Source: Fructilactobacillus sanfranciscensis DSM 20451 (GTDB lineage Bacteria; Bacillota; Bacilli; Lactobacillales; Lactobacillaceae). From it: a stretch of 64,000 nucleotides of DNA. Below are positions 42,157 to 50,149 of the stretch, piece by piece. The stretch covers positions 62,001 through 126,000 of the forward strand of contig NZ_AYYM01000001.1 of NCBI RefSeq assembly GCF_001436035.1, given 5' to 3'. How positions within the stretch are numbered: the stretch's first letter is position 1; the number at the start of each line of letters is the position of its first letter. The position numbers were made by a program, and so were the translations under genes. Under the pieces are notes generated by a model, which saw nothing but the letters and a program-made list of their open reading frames with translations, was not told the origin of the DNA and did not search any database.

Positions 42157-42429
42157 TTATAATTCACCTAAAAAATTTTGCTCCCATAGTCCTCTTTGAA
42201 TAATTGCATCTTTTCTTTCATTTTCTTTAAAGCGCTTTAAATATTGTTTCCCTTTAACATTAATACTAGCTTGCCAATAAATATATTCACGTCCATCTTG
42301 GTTTCGATTAACTAATTTTGTAACCCCGACAATCCCGCTTCTGTTTCGTTTGCCGATTTTATTATGGCTAGCTTTAGCAGCTGATTTTCTTAAAATCTTC
42401 ATTTTTTCATTAAGTTCTTCGTTAATCAA
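42157..42429 (-). CDS. AP2-domain protein, probably truncated
   Basis: A basic 90-aa product. The centre (SGIVGVTKLV, then YWQASINVKGKQYLKRF) and the tail (NERKDAIIQRGLWEQNFLGEL) match the AP2-like DNA-binding module that follows HNH or GxxxGxLTV-type N-terminal halves in mobile-element and phage proteins. That N-terminal half is missing here. The longer frame begins at TTG 42444; GGAG at 9 nt favours TTG 42429. It may be a decayed remnant or a small stand-alone protein. Confidence 0.6.
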   Translation of the reverse strand: MINEELNEKMKILRKSAAKASHNKIGKRNRSGIVGVTKLVNRNQDGREYIYWQASINVKGKQYLKRFKENERKDAIIQRGLWEQNFLGEL

Positions 42430-42469
42430 AATTCCCGACTCCAATCATTTAAAATCAAGTTTAGCGATA

Positions 42470-42739
42470 TTATTTTAAAAGCAAGTCGTTATATTTATCG
42501 GTTCGTGTAAAAAATTGTTTTGCATAGGTACAAACCGGTTCAATCATAAATTGATGTTCTTGAGCATAATTAATAATTTCTAACATTAATTTACCTGCAA
42601 TTCCACGGCCTCGATATGATGGATCAACGAAAGTATGGTTAATTGATACAACATTATTGCCAATCGTAAAAATCAGTTTCGCAATCACTTTACCATCTTT
42701 TTCAGTATAAAAACGGCCGGGCTTATATTCAAATTTCAT
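42470..42739 (-). CDS. GNAT-family N-acetyltransferase (YjdJ-like)
   Basis: 89-aa short GNAT protein with acetyl-CoA motif YRGRGIAGKLM and HTFVDPSYRG, ending in the CTYAKQFF stretch typical of the small YjdJ/YidJ-type acetyltransferases. Substrate unknown. Part of the accessory cluster between sepM and comEA. Confidence 0.85.
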   Translation of the reverse strand: MKFEYKPGRFYTEKDGKVIAKLIFTIGNNVVSINHTFVDPSYRGRGIAGKLMLEIINYAQEHQFMIEPVCTYAKQFFTRTDKYNDLLLK

Positions 42740-42850
42740 CTATAAAAAGCTCCTTTCAAATTTAAATATTTATAAAAACAATTTTTTATCAGCTAAAATA
42801 CTACCAGATACTACAATAATTATAATTTTAATTTTTGCTTATCAGCTAAA

Positions 42851-43165
42851 CTAATCGTTGAAACTAATTACAAAAGGCATTCCTTGATTAGTTATTGGTG
42901 CTCTATCTAAAAAATCGTCCCAATCGTAAACGTCATATTCATCTTTAAAATTTAGTTCATTACACCTAATGATTTGTTCAACTGCATAATTTGTGGAATC
43001 TAATTTATCATTTGTTATTGAATAAAATCGAACATTATAAACAAATTTTTTGTTCATATTAGGACTAATTTCATATTTAATCTTAAAATCATCAATCGAA
43101 AAAGTACCAGTGATGATTTCGTCACGGTCCTTGGGTTTTTTTAAACTAATATTTTTAATTTTCAT
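42851..43165 (-). CDS. Hypothetical protein, 104 aa
   Basis: Unrecognised soluble protein rich in Asp, Asn, Lys and Tyr with a likely beta-rich fold (alternating KIKYEISPN, FVYNVRFYSI). The C-terminal YDVYDWDDFLDRAP is acidic. ATG 43165 follows GGTAGG, and a promoter lies upstream, so expression is plausible. No signal peptide, membrane segment or catalytic motif. Confidence 0.65.
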   Translation of the reverse strand: MKIKNISLKKPKDRDEIITGTFSIDDFKIKYEISPNMNKKFVYNVRFYSITNDKLDSTNYAVEQIIRCNELNFKDEYDVYDWDDFLDRAPITNQGMPFVISFND

Positions 43166-43202
43166 AAAACATGCCTACCCATTTTTATTTTAATTGTTTG
43201 TT

Positions 43203-43230
43203 AATATAACGTTGCAATTATCATTTGTAA
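43203..43230 (-). promoter_or_regulatory. Promoter of the 104-aa protein gene
   Basis: Minus strand TTACAA (43225-43230), 16-bp spacer, TATATT (43203-43208), about 38 nt before the ATG. Confidence 0.45.
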
Positions 43231-43270
43231 CTGTATTGTATACCCAAAAAACATTTTATCGTTTAATTTT

Positions 43271-43579
43271 TTGAGTTCTTTAAATGTATTAATTTTTTTA
43301 TTAGTTGCAAATCTTGTGTTGTGGATTATTACAGCTTGTTTGTGGGGAATTGATAAATTGATGAAAAAACCAGCTTATAAAATTGCCTGGTCTGACTGTG
43401 GTCAAGTTATTTGTTTTATTGATACAGTGATATTCATCTTTAGTTTCATTTTATACCCAATCATTTTTGTTTTAGGAATATATTTACCTAGTGAGATTTT
43501 ATTAATTTTATTTATTTTTATTCTAATAACAGCATTCATCGGTGGTGTCATTTGGAAATTTTTAAATAATAATAATTAA
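43271..43579 (+). CDS. Small hydrophobic membrane protein of unknown function
   Basis: 102 aa with three membrane segments (about 4-24, 50-68, 73-95) and a short cytoplasmic basic loop (KLMKKPAYK). No family was recognised. TTG 43271 is the first possible start but has no ribosome site, so the 5' end is uncertain. It is divergent from the 104-aa gene and converges on gpx. Possibly decaying. Confidence 0.5.
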   Translation: MSSLNVLIFLLVANLVLWIITACLWGIDKLMKKPAYKIAWSDCGQVICFIDTVIFIFSFILYPIIFVLGIYLPSEILLILFIFILITAFIGGVIWKFLNNNN

Positions 43580-43586
43580 TTTTTTC

Positions 43587-44078
43587 TTAATCAGTAATGT
43601 TCAATGCATCAATAATTTTTGGTTCAATCTTTAATGGAGAAGTTACTGGAGCATAGCGATGAATCAAGTTTCCCTTTTTTCCAATTAAAAATTTAGTATA
43701 ATTCCATTTTATATTTCCGTGACCAGAAAGTCCTTTTAAATAAGTAAAAAGTGGAGATTCCTCATTTCCGTTTACTTTTATCATTTCTGTCATTGGAAAC
43801 GTAACCCCATAATGTATCTTACAATATTCATCGATATCTTTACTATCAAGTTCTTGATGAAATTGATTAGAAGGAAACCCAATTACTTCTAGTCCTTTTT
43901 GATGATATTTTTTATACAAATATTCAAGATTTTTTAATTGAGGAGCAAGCCCACATTTACTAGCCGTATTTACAACTAAAATAACTTTATTTTTAAATTT
44001 AGTAAAATCAATTTCTCGACCATTCATTTCTTTAATTTTAAAATCGTAAATTGAATTTAAAGATTTTATTTCTGCCAT
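43587..44078 (-). CDS. Glutathione peroxidase-family thiol peroxidase
   Basis: 163 aa with the family signature VNTASKCGLAPQ; the active residue is Cys42, not selenocysteine. FPSNQF and the downstream KWNYTKFL (Trp-Asn of the catalytic tetrad) are present. Such cysteine enzymes usually reduce peroxides with thioredoxin rather than glutathione. Monocistronic, part of the accessory cluster. Confidence 0.92.
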   Translation of the reverse strand: MAEIKSLNSIYDFKIKEMNGREIDFTKFKNKVILVVNTASKCGLAPQLKNLEYLYKKYHQKGLEVIGFPSNQFHQELDSKDIDEYCKIHYGVTFPMTEMIKVNGNEESPLFTYLKGLSGHGNIKWNYTKFLIGKKGNLIHRYAPVTSPLKIEPKIIDALNITD

Positions 44079-44124
44079 TTTACTTTTCTCTTTCTATTTT
44101 TTAATGAGTAATGAGAATCACATC

Positions 44125-44173
44125 AAAAATAACACTCTACAAGTTATTTTCCAACTTATAGAGTGTTATTTTT
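44125..44173 (-). terminator. Intrinsic terminator after the SepM-like gene
   Basis: AAAAATAACACTCTA/AAGTT and AACTT/TAGAGTGTTATTTTT arms form a stem of about 20 bp with a 7-nt loop, overlapping the last codons of the gene. Confidence 0.88.
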
Positions 44174-45221
44174 AGTGATTATTCAAATAATTTAGTGCAT
44201 CTTTAAAATTTCTAACTGGAACAACTTTCATATGTGGTGCATATTTTTTAGCCGTTTTTTTAGCAACTTGGTAATTAGTTTCTTTTTCGTCTTCCATCGC
44301 TAAATTTGCTTTAGTTGGTTTTACATATGGAGCAAAGAAAATTTGTGCCCCACTGTCATTTGCTGCAATAATTTTCTTATCAATTCCACCAATTTCACCA
44401 ACTTCACCATTAGGAGCAATCGTCCCTGTTCCTGCAATTTTACTAAACGAATATGACTTTTGTTCAAGTTGACTGTAGATTTGTAAAGCGAACATCAAAC
44501 CACCTGATGGTCCGCCAATTTCACCAGGATCAACTTTAATACCAGGGTTTGTTTTAACAGTCATATCGTCAGTCATTGTCATTCCAACTCCATTAAATCC
44601 AGGGACAATTTCTCGTTTTTGACCCTTTACTTCATGGTTTTTACCATTACGTTTGAATTGAATCGTTAAAGTAGCATTTTTGGGTAAACTTTTAATGTAA
44701 TTAACATATTCAATACTTTGCTTAAGTCGTTTACCATTAATCGACTCCACTAAATCAGTTGGTTCGAGTTTCCCTTTAAAATCAGAATTAGGCAACAATG
44801 ATAATACATAAACACCTTGGTAACTTTTAGCTACTTGACGATGGGCATTATGATAACCAACGTAAATCGCATTATTTATTGCGGTATTCATGTAAACATT
44901 TTGCACATTACTAAACTGTTCATCATTTTGTCCACCAGTAATTGATTTAGTGCTTTCAATTGATAGATGGGGATTAAACTGCTTTTCTAAATATGAAAAC
45001 GGATGGGCTTGCGAAATTGAAACTGCAGTTATCATAAACTTAGTTTTCTTTAACTTTTGTACATTTTCAATTTTAACCATTGGCTGTAATGAAATTGCTT
45101 CACCTGGAGCTTCAACAAGCGCATTTATTGGCCACAAAAATAACCATAAAAGAAATAAGATTGAAACAGTTAAGCATAATAATATTTTATGCTTTTTAAT
45201 AAATTTTTTTATTTTTTTCAT
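44172..45221 (-). CDS. SepM-like PDZ/Lon-type membrane protease (YlbL family)
   Basis: 349 aa: one N-terminal membrane anchor (about 12-34), a PDZ domain (about 130-200, QGVYVLSLLPNSDFKG) and a Lon-type S16 protease domain with catalytic Ser239 (GGPSGGL) and Lys283 (GGIDKKI). Faces outside. In streptococci SepM trims the competence peptide CSP; YlbL in Bacillus degrades a cell-division inhibitor. The substrate here is unknown. Its start overlaps coaD by 26 bp. Confidence 0.9.
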   Translation of the reverse strand: MKKIKKFIKKHKILLCLTVSILFLLWLFLWPINALVEAPGEAISLQPMVKIENVQKLKKTKFMITAVSISQAHPFSYLEKQFNPHLSIESTKSITGGQNDEQFSNVQNVYMNTAINNAIYVGYHNAHRQVAKSYQGVYVLSLLPNSDFKGKLEPTDLVESINGKRLKQSIEYVNYIKSLPKNATLTIQFKRNGKNHEVKGQKREIVPGFNGVGMTMTDDMTVKTNPGIKVDPGEIGGPSGGLMFALQIYSQLEQKSYSFSKIAGTGTIAPNGEVGEIGGIDKKIIAANDSGAQIFFAPYVKPTKANLAMEDEKETNYQVAKKTAKKYAPHMKVVPVRNFKDALNYLNNH

Positions 45222-45696
45222 GTTTAACCTTCACTTTCAATGCTGATAAAACTGGTTTAGGAACAAATTTAGAAACATCACCATCAAAACGAATAATTTC
45301 TTTTACCATAGATGATGAAATTAATTCATAATCCTTATTAGCAAAAATTAATAGTGTTTCAATTTGGTTATCTAAAAGACTATTCAAATTAGCAATTTCT
45401 TTTTCAAAAACAAAATCACGAGAATCACGAGTTCCACGAATAATTAAATTGGTACCTTGACTTTTAACGAAATTAGCAGTTAATCCGCTATATTCAGTAA
45501 CTGAAACATTTTTGATGTCAAAAACCGACTTTTTAATTAATTCGACTCGTTCCTTATCAGAAAACAAAGTGTTTTTATCTAGATTATTTCCAACCGCAAC
45601 TACCACTTCATCAAAAATTTGTGCAGCTCTTTTTATAATATTCAAATGACCATTTGTAATTGGATCAAAACTTCCAGGATAAATCACTTTTTTCAT
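45196..45696 (-). CDS. coaD: Phosphopantetheine adenylyltransferase
   Basis: Penultimate step of CoA synthesis: adenylates 4'-phosphopantetheine. 166 aa; nucleotidyltransferase motif GSFDPITNGH at 7-16, IIRGTRDSRDFVFEKEIA, and ISSSMVKEI near the C-terminus. It lies between rsmD and sepM, the usual Firmicute order. Confidence 0.96.
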   Translation of the reverse strand: MKKVIYPGSFDPITNGHLNIIKRAAQIFDEVVVAVGNNLDKNTLFSDKERVELIKKSVFDIKNVSVTEYSGLTANFVKSQGTNLIIRGTRDSRDFVFEKEIANLNSLLDNQIETLLIFANKDYELISSSMVKEIIRFDGDVSKFVPKPVLSALKVKVKHEKNKKIY

Positions 45697-45705
45697 ATTT
45701 AATTC

Positions 45706-46260
45706 CTATTCTTCTGCTTGATAGATGGTAATTACTGTTAGTCCATAATCTTTTTGTTTAATTAAATCATAATTTGAAACTTGAGACAAATTAGTTTGAT
45801 TGTCAGTCTCACAAATTACAATTCCTTTGGGATTTAATAAGTTATATTTTTTAATTTCAGCTAACTGCTTAATCATTTGTTGAGCTGCATAAGGCGGGTC
45901 TAAAAAAATATAATCAAATTTTTCACCCTTACTTGCTAATTTTTTTAAAGCCTGTTCGGCATCCATTTTTAAAACTTTAAATGAGCTTTGCTCTTCATTA
46001 GTTATTTCAATATTTTTTTTAATTGTTTTAAATGCTGCATATTGTCTATCAACTAACACAGCATGCTTCATTCCACGTGAAATTGCTTCAATAGCTACTG
46101 CACCAGATCCAGCGAATAAATCTAAAAATGAGCCTTCAGTAAAGTATGGACCAATCATATTGAATAGCGATTCACGCACTTTATCCGTTGTTGGCCGAGT
46201 TTTAGTTCCAGGAACTGGAGAAATCTTTCTTCCACCAAATTTACCAGAAATAATTCTCAT
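45706..46260 (-). CDS. rsmD: 16S rRNA (guanine966-N2)-methyltransferase RsmD
   Basis: 184-aa SAM enzyme methylating G966 of 16S rRNA. N-terminal ISGKFGGRKISPVPG and RPTTDKVRESLFNMI, motif I FLDLFAGSGAVAIEA and catalytic FLDPPYAAQ. Follows ylbG by 2 nt. Confidence 0.95.
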   Translation of the reverse strand: MRIISGKFGGRKISPVPGTKTRPTTDKVRESLFNMIGPYFTEGSFLDLFAGSGAVAIEAISRGMKHAVLVDRQYAAFKTIKKNIEITNEEQSSFKVLKMDAEQALKKLASKGEKFDYIFLDPPYAAQQMIKQLAEIKKYNLLNPKGIVICETDNQTNLSQVSNYDLIKQKDYGLTVITIYQAEE

Positions 46261-46262
46261 AA

Positions 46263-46526
46263 CTATTCCCCCTCTAATGCATTAAGGTTTAATTCATTAA
46301 GTTCTTCAACTAATGCAATTGTCGGCGTTTTTTCAACCCGTTTTACAAAACGTTGTTTTTTTAACTCTTCAATAATGTCATCTAAATCATCACGATTAAC
46401 AAATAAAATTACATAATGCATTTTTTTTGAAATAAAGCGAATATCACCAAATTTTTTTAAATTTTTTGATTGTTTCAATGAAAAAATTGAAACTAGTAAT
46501 TCTGCTCGATCTTGAATATTTTCCAA
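46263..46526 (-). CDS. DUF2129 (YlbG-family) protein
   Basis: Small cytoplasmic protein of unknown role, conserved between ftsW/ylbF and rsmD. The frame extends to 46568, inside ftsW, but AGGAGA (46534-46539) and the family N-terminus point to TTG 46526, giving 87 aa (LENIQDRAELLVSIFSL). This start lies one base past the ftsW stop, so translation is coupled. Confidence 0.88.
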   Translation of the reverse strand: MENIQDRAELLVSIFSLKQSKNLKKFGDIRFISKKMHYVILFVNRDDLDDIIEELKKQRFVKRVEKTPTIALVEELNELNLNALEGE

Positions 46527-46527
46527 A

Positions 46528-47703
46528 TTACAATCTCCTATTATTTTGCGTGCGACTCTGTTTTTCAATACTACTAATTTTTAATACTAAAGCAAAACAA
46601 ATACTTAATGTGAACATACTAGATCCACCATAACTAATGAATGGAAGAGTTACCCCAGTTAAAGGAACTAATGCAATCGCACCACCAGCATTAAATAAAG
46701 TCTGAATTGTAAGATATGCTGCTGTTCCATAACAAATTGAACTATACTGTAAATTATTTGTTCGTTGGCCAATCTTAATCATACGTACAATCATAAGATA
46801 AAGTAGTCCTAGCACAAATAATATTCCTACTAATCCAAATTCTTCAGAAATGATTGATAAAATAAAGTCAGTATTAGCTTCAGGTAAATATCCCATTTTT
46901 TGAATACTATTACCTAATCCACGACCGAAAAGTCCTCCGTTACTAACAGCATAAAACGAATTAATTAACTGAGCTCCTGACGTCTGGGCATGTAAAAATG
47001 GATTATAAAATGCCACAATTCTTTGTAACTGATAATTATGTATATTCTGACCATGTTTAGCCAAAAATTCAATTCCAAAATAAAAGACAGGCACGAGTAA
47101 AATTATAATAATTGTACAAGCTCGTAAAGTTTTCCAACTTCTCGTTGCGGCTAGTAACATTACAAAAACAATAGTAAAGTTAATAATTGCTCCACCCATA
47201 TCTGGTTGAACAGCAATTAAAAATAAAATAACTCCTGGAATGGCAAGGGGCTGCCAATTTTCTTTAAATGATTTACCTAATCCATCCATGTCAATGGTAG
47301 TTTGTCGCTTACGTAAAATAAAAGCAAAGAAAATAATAAAGAAAAACTTACAAAATTCAGCGGGTTGTAAACTAAAGAAACCTACTGAAATCCAGCCAGC
47401 AGCCCCATTAATTGTTTTTCCTAATAACTTAACGTACAGTAAAGCAACCATGAGAATCCCAAAAAGATAAATTACAAATCTATGCGATAAAATAAGTTTA
47501 AAAAAGAATTTGTTAACACAAAAAATAATGCCTAATCCAATTATAAAATAAAAAGTTTGTTTTTCAGCAAGTGTTTTCGCTTCTCCTTGACCAAATGATA
47601 ATCCAATTCCTGCACTAGCAGAATAAACCATTACAATCCCAAATAAGCATAAAAATATATAAGGTATCATTAAATACCAATCAATCTTAGATTTGTTTTT
47701 CAT
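46528..47703 (-). CDS. ftsW: Cell-division SEDS glycosyltransferase FtsW
   Basis: 391-aa polytopic SEDS protein polymerising septal peptidoglycan. Conserved parts: the loop GAAGWISVGFFSLQPAEFCK, the long external loop with GRGLGNSIQKMGYLPEANTDFILSIISEE, and LTGVTLPFISYGGSS. A TTG at 47715 extends the frame but overlaps the ribosome site; ATG 47703 is preferred. Position ahead of ylbG-rsmD-coaD marks it as FtsW. Confidence 0.93.
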   Translation of the reverse strand: MKNKSKIDWYLMIPYIFLCLFGIVMVYSASAGIGLSFGQGEAKTLAEKQTFYFIIGLGIIFCVNKFFFKLILSHRFVIYLFGILMVALLYVKLLGKTINGAAGWISVGFFSLQPAEFCKFFFIIFFAFILRKRQTTIDMDGLGKSFKENWQPLAIPGVILFLIAVQPDMGGAIINFTIVFVMLLAATRSWKTLRACTIIIILLVPVFYFGIEFLAKHGQNIHNYQLQRIVAFYNPFLHAQTSGAQLINSFYAVSNGGLFGRGLGNSIQKMGYLPEANTDFILSIISEEFGLVGILFVLGLLYLMIVRMIKIGQRTNNLQYSSICYGTAAYLTIQTLFNAGGAIALVPLTGVTLPFISYGGSSMFTLSICFALVLKISSIEKQSRTQNNRRL

Positions 47704-47763
47704 AACTATCCCCAACGAGTTTATTTTTAAGTGATTATTATTATTGTACTAGTAATTACACCT

Positions 47764-47800
47764 AAAAAAAAGGACTACTCAAATGAGTAGTCCTTTTAAA
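47764..47800 (-). terminator. Intrinsic terminator after typA
   Basis: AAAAGGACTACTC and GAGTAGTCCTTTT arms, 4-nt loop and T7 on the minus strand, next to the typA stop. Confidence 0.9.
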
Positions 47801-47806
47801 TTTTTC

Positions 47807-49648
47807 TTAACTATTTTTGTGTTTATTTTTCTTAGCTGCTTTTTCACGTTCACCAGTATTTAAGATACGTTTTCTCAAACGAACATGTTCAGGGGTTACT
47901 TCACAAAGTTCATCTTCATTTAAGAATTCAAGTGATTCTTCAAGTGTTAAATGAACTGGTGCTTTAACCTTAGCAATATCTTCAGAACCGGCAGCACGAA
48001 CGTTGGTTTGATTACGACCACGAGTGATGTTAACTGAAATATCATTGTCACGTGAGTTTTCACCAACAATCATACCTTCATAAACTTCAGTAGCTGGATC
48101 AGTAAAAATCTTACCACGATCTTGAACAGCCATAATTGCATAAGTAGTAACTTTACCAGTGTTGATTGATACTAAAGTACCATTACGACGACCTGGGTTC
48201 CAGTTTTTAACTACAGGTGCGTACTTTTCAAAAGTATGGTTCATAATTCCGTAACCATGGGTAATTGAAAGGAATTGAGTTGAGTAACCAATCAAACCAC
48301 GTGATGGAACTAAGAAAGTCATACGTGTTTGACCATTACCAACGCTTTCCATGTTTTGCATTTCACCTTTACGTTGTGAAAGTGTATCAATAATTGAACC
48401 AGAGTATTCGTCAGGAGTATCAATTTGTACAGATTCAAAAGGTTCAGATTTAACGCCATCAATAGTTTTGTAGATAACTTCAGGACGAGAAACTTGAAGT
48501 TCGAAACCTTCACGACGAAGAGTTTCAATCAAGATTGACAAATGAAGTTCACCACGACCAGAAACAACCCATGAACCTGGGTCATCAGTTTCTTCAACAC
48601 GAAGTGAAACATCAGTATGAAGTTCTCTTTCAAGACGATCAATTAATTGACGGGCAGTAACTAACTTACCTTCTTTACCAACAAATGGTGAAGTGTTAGT
48701 ACCAAAGGTCATACGCATAGTTGGTTCATCAATTCTAAGGATTGGTAGTGGTTCAAGTGAATCTGGAGAAACAACTGTTTCACCAACATTAATATCTTCC
48801 ATACCAGAAACGGCGATTAAATCACCGGCCTTAGCTTCATTAATTTCAACTTTGTTCAATCCAACAAATCCCATGATTTTTGTAACACGGAATTTTTGTT
48901 GTGAGCCGTCAAGTTTCATAACAACAACGTTGTCACCAACTTTGATTTTTCCACGGAAAACACGACCAATTCCAATACGACCAACGAAGTCATCATAATC
49001 AAGCATTGCAACTTGGAATTGTAATGGATCTTCTGAATTATCAATTGGAGCGGGAATGTTTTCTAGGATAGTATCAAAAATAGGTTTCATAGTGTGTTCT
49101 TGATCATCTAAATCAGGTGAAAGACTTGAAGTTCCATTCATAGCTGAAGCATAAACAACTGGGAATTCAAGTTGACTTTCATCTGCACCTAATTCAATAA
49201 ATAAATCAAGCACTTCATCAACAACTTCTTCAGGACGAGCACCTGGCTTATCAATCTTGTTAATTACAACAATTGGAGTTAAGTGTTGTTCCAAAGCCTT
49301 TTTCAATACGAAACGAGTTTGTGGCATTGTACCTTCAGCTGCATCAACAACTAAAAGAACACCATCAACCATTCGCATGATACGTTCAACTTCTCCACCA
49401 AAATCGGCATGTCCGGGTGTATCAAGAATGTTAATTTGTTTACCATCGTATTTAACGGCAGTATTTTTTGAAAGAATAGTAATACCACGTTCACGTTCAA
49501 TTGGATTTGAATCTAACGCACGATCTTGAATTTCATCATGACCGTCAAGGGTATCAGATTGTTTCAATAATTCATTAACCAAAGTCGTCTTACCATGATC
49601 GACATGGGCAATAATTGCAATATTTCTAATATCGTCTCTTGTTTTCAA
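47807..49648 (-). CDS. typA: Translational GTPase TypA/BipA
   Basis: Ribosome-binding GTPase of the EF-G family, linked to 50S assembly and stress or cold growth. 613 aa; G1 [10 protein letters not shown]2/G3 ERERGITI and [11 protein letters not shown]4 [14 protein letters not shown], then domains II, III, V and the BipA-specific C-terminal domain ending in a Lys-rich tail. The start is TTG 49648 behind GAGGAGG. Its leader holds an intrinsic terminator, see separate entry. Confidence 0.96.
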   Translation of the reverse strand: MKTRDDIRNIAIIAHVDHGKTTLVNELLKQSDTLDGHDEIQDRALDSNPIERERGITILSKNTAVKYDGKQINILDTPGHADFGGEVERIMRMVDGVLLVVDAAEGTMPQTRFVLKKALEQHLTPIVVINKIDKPGARPEEVVDEVLDLFIELGADESQLEFPVVYASAMNGTSSLSPDLDDQEHTMKPIFDTILENIPAPIDNSEDPLQFQVAMLDYDDFVGRIGIGRVFRGKIKVGDNVVVMKLDGSQQKFRVTKIMGFVGLNKVEINEAKAGDLIAVSGMEDINVGETVVSPDSLEPLPILRIDEPTMRMTFGTNTSPFVGKEGKLVTARQLIDRLERELHTDVSLRVEETDDPGSWVVSGRGELHLSILIETLRREGFELQVSRPEVIYKTIDGVKSEPFESVQIDTPDEYSGSIIDTLSQRKGEMQNMESVGNGQTRMTFLVPSRGLIGYSTQFLSITHGYGIMNHTFEKYAPVVKNWNPGRRNGTLVSINTGKVTTYAIMAVQDRGKIFTDPATEVYEGMIVGENSRDNDISVNITRGRNQTNVRAAGSEDIAKVKAPVHLTLEESLEFLNEDELCEVTPEHVRLRKRILNTGEREKAAKKNKHKNS

Positions 49649-49803
49649 AAATGTTTCCTCCTCAAAAAGCAGTTAAAAGCTAGCAATCCAATTCTGAACT
49701 AGTAGTCAGATAAAAAAGCCGTGACACTGTCACAGCCCCATCAATACCTTGAATATTAATTTATTAATCGTTTTGCGCTCTTTTTATCGCTATAAAAACT
49801 ATA
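49649..49803 (-). promoter_or_regulatory. typA 5' leader with internal terminator
   Basis: The ~150-nt leader begins with a short AT hairpin (TTTTTAT/ATAAAAA with loop AGCG), may be closed by GAATAT/ATATTC pairing, and then runs into the terminator at 49712-49739. The only good promoter found lies upstream of that terminator, so typA expression must depend on read-through or on antitermination. No known riboswitch or T-box was recognised. Confidence 0.5.
49712..49739 (-). terminator. Intrinsic terminator in the typA leader
   Basis: Minus strand: 8-bp GC-rich stem (GCTGTGAC with GTCACGGC, one G-U pair), 3-nt loop, then T6. It lies 64 nt before the typA start codon and 68 nt after the promoter -10 box. 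It could also end transcripts coming from the UPF0223 gene. Confidence 0.85.
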
Positions 49804-49807
49804 TTCG

Positions 49808-49837
49808 ATTATAGCACTAGATTTATAAATTAGTCAA
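49808..49837 (-). promoter_or_regulatory. Promoter of typA (upstream of its leader terminator)
   Basis: Minus strand TTGACT (49832-49837), 18-bp spacer, TATAAT (49808-49813) with an extended -10 TG (TGCTATAAT). Confidence 0.75.
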
Positions 49838-49852
49838 TTGAACTAGTAACAA

Positions 49853-50149
49853 TTAGTCCATTTGTTTAATGTTTTTTGTCTTTGGATGTTCCTGAGCATT
49901 TTTTAATACTTGATAAATATCTAAATTAGAATTTTTTTCAAAATCACGACGTAAGTTATTTTGTTCAGTCCGAGCTGGATTAATTTCTTGAAACCGTCGA
50001 AAACTATCGATTAATTTTTGACGATTAACCCCATGTTCATCATAAGCTCGTTCGATATTGCGGAAAAATTCAGTTACATCAATTAATTCTTGCATTGACC
50101 AGTCTTCAACGATTGGATATGCATAATTTTGATCAGTTTTTTTTGCCAT
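49853..50149 (-). CDS. UPF0223 (YktA-type) protein
   Basis: 98-aa helical protein with the family stretch YPIVEDWSMQELIDVTEFF and YDEHGVNRQKLIDSFRRFQEI. Function unknown. It overlaps the LDH-like gene by 17 bp and is thus translated with it. Confidence 0.85.
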   Translation of the reverse strand: MAKKTDQNYAYPIVEDWSMQELIDVTEFFRNIERAYDEHGVNRQKLIDSFRRFQEINPARTEQNNLRRDFEKNSNLDIYQVLKNAQEHPKTKNIKQMD

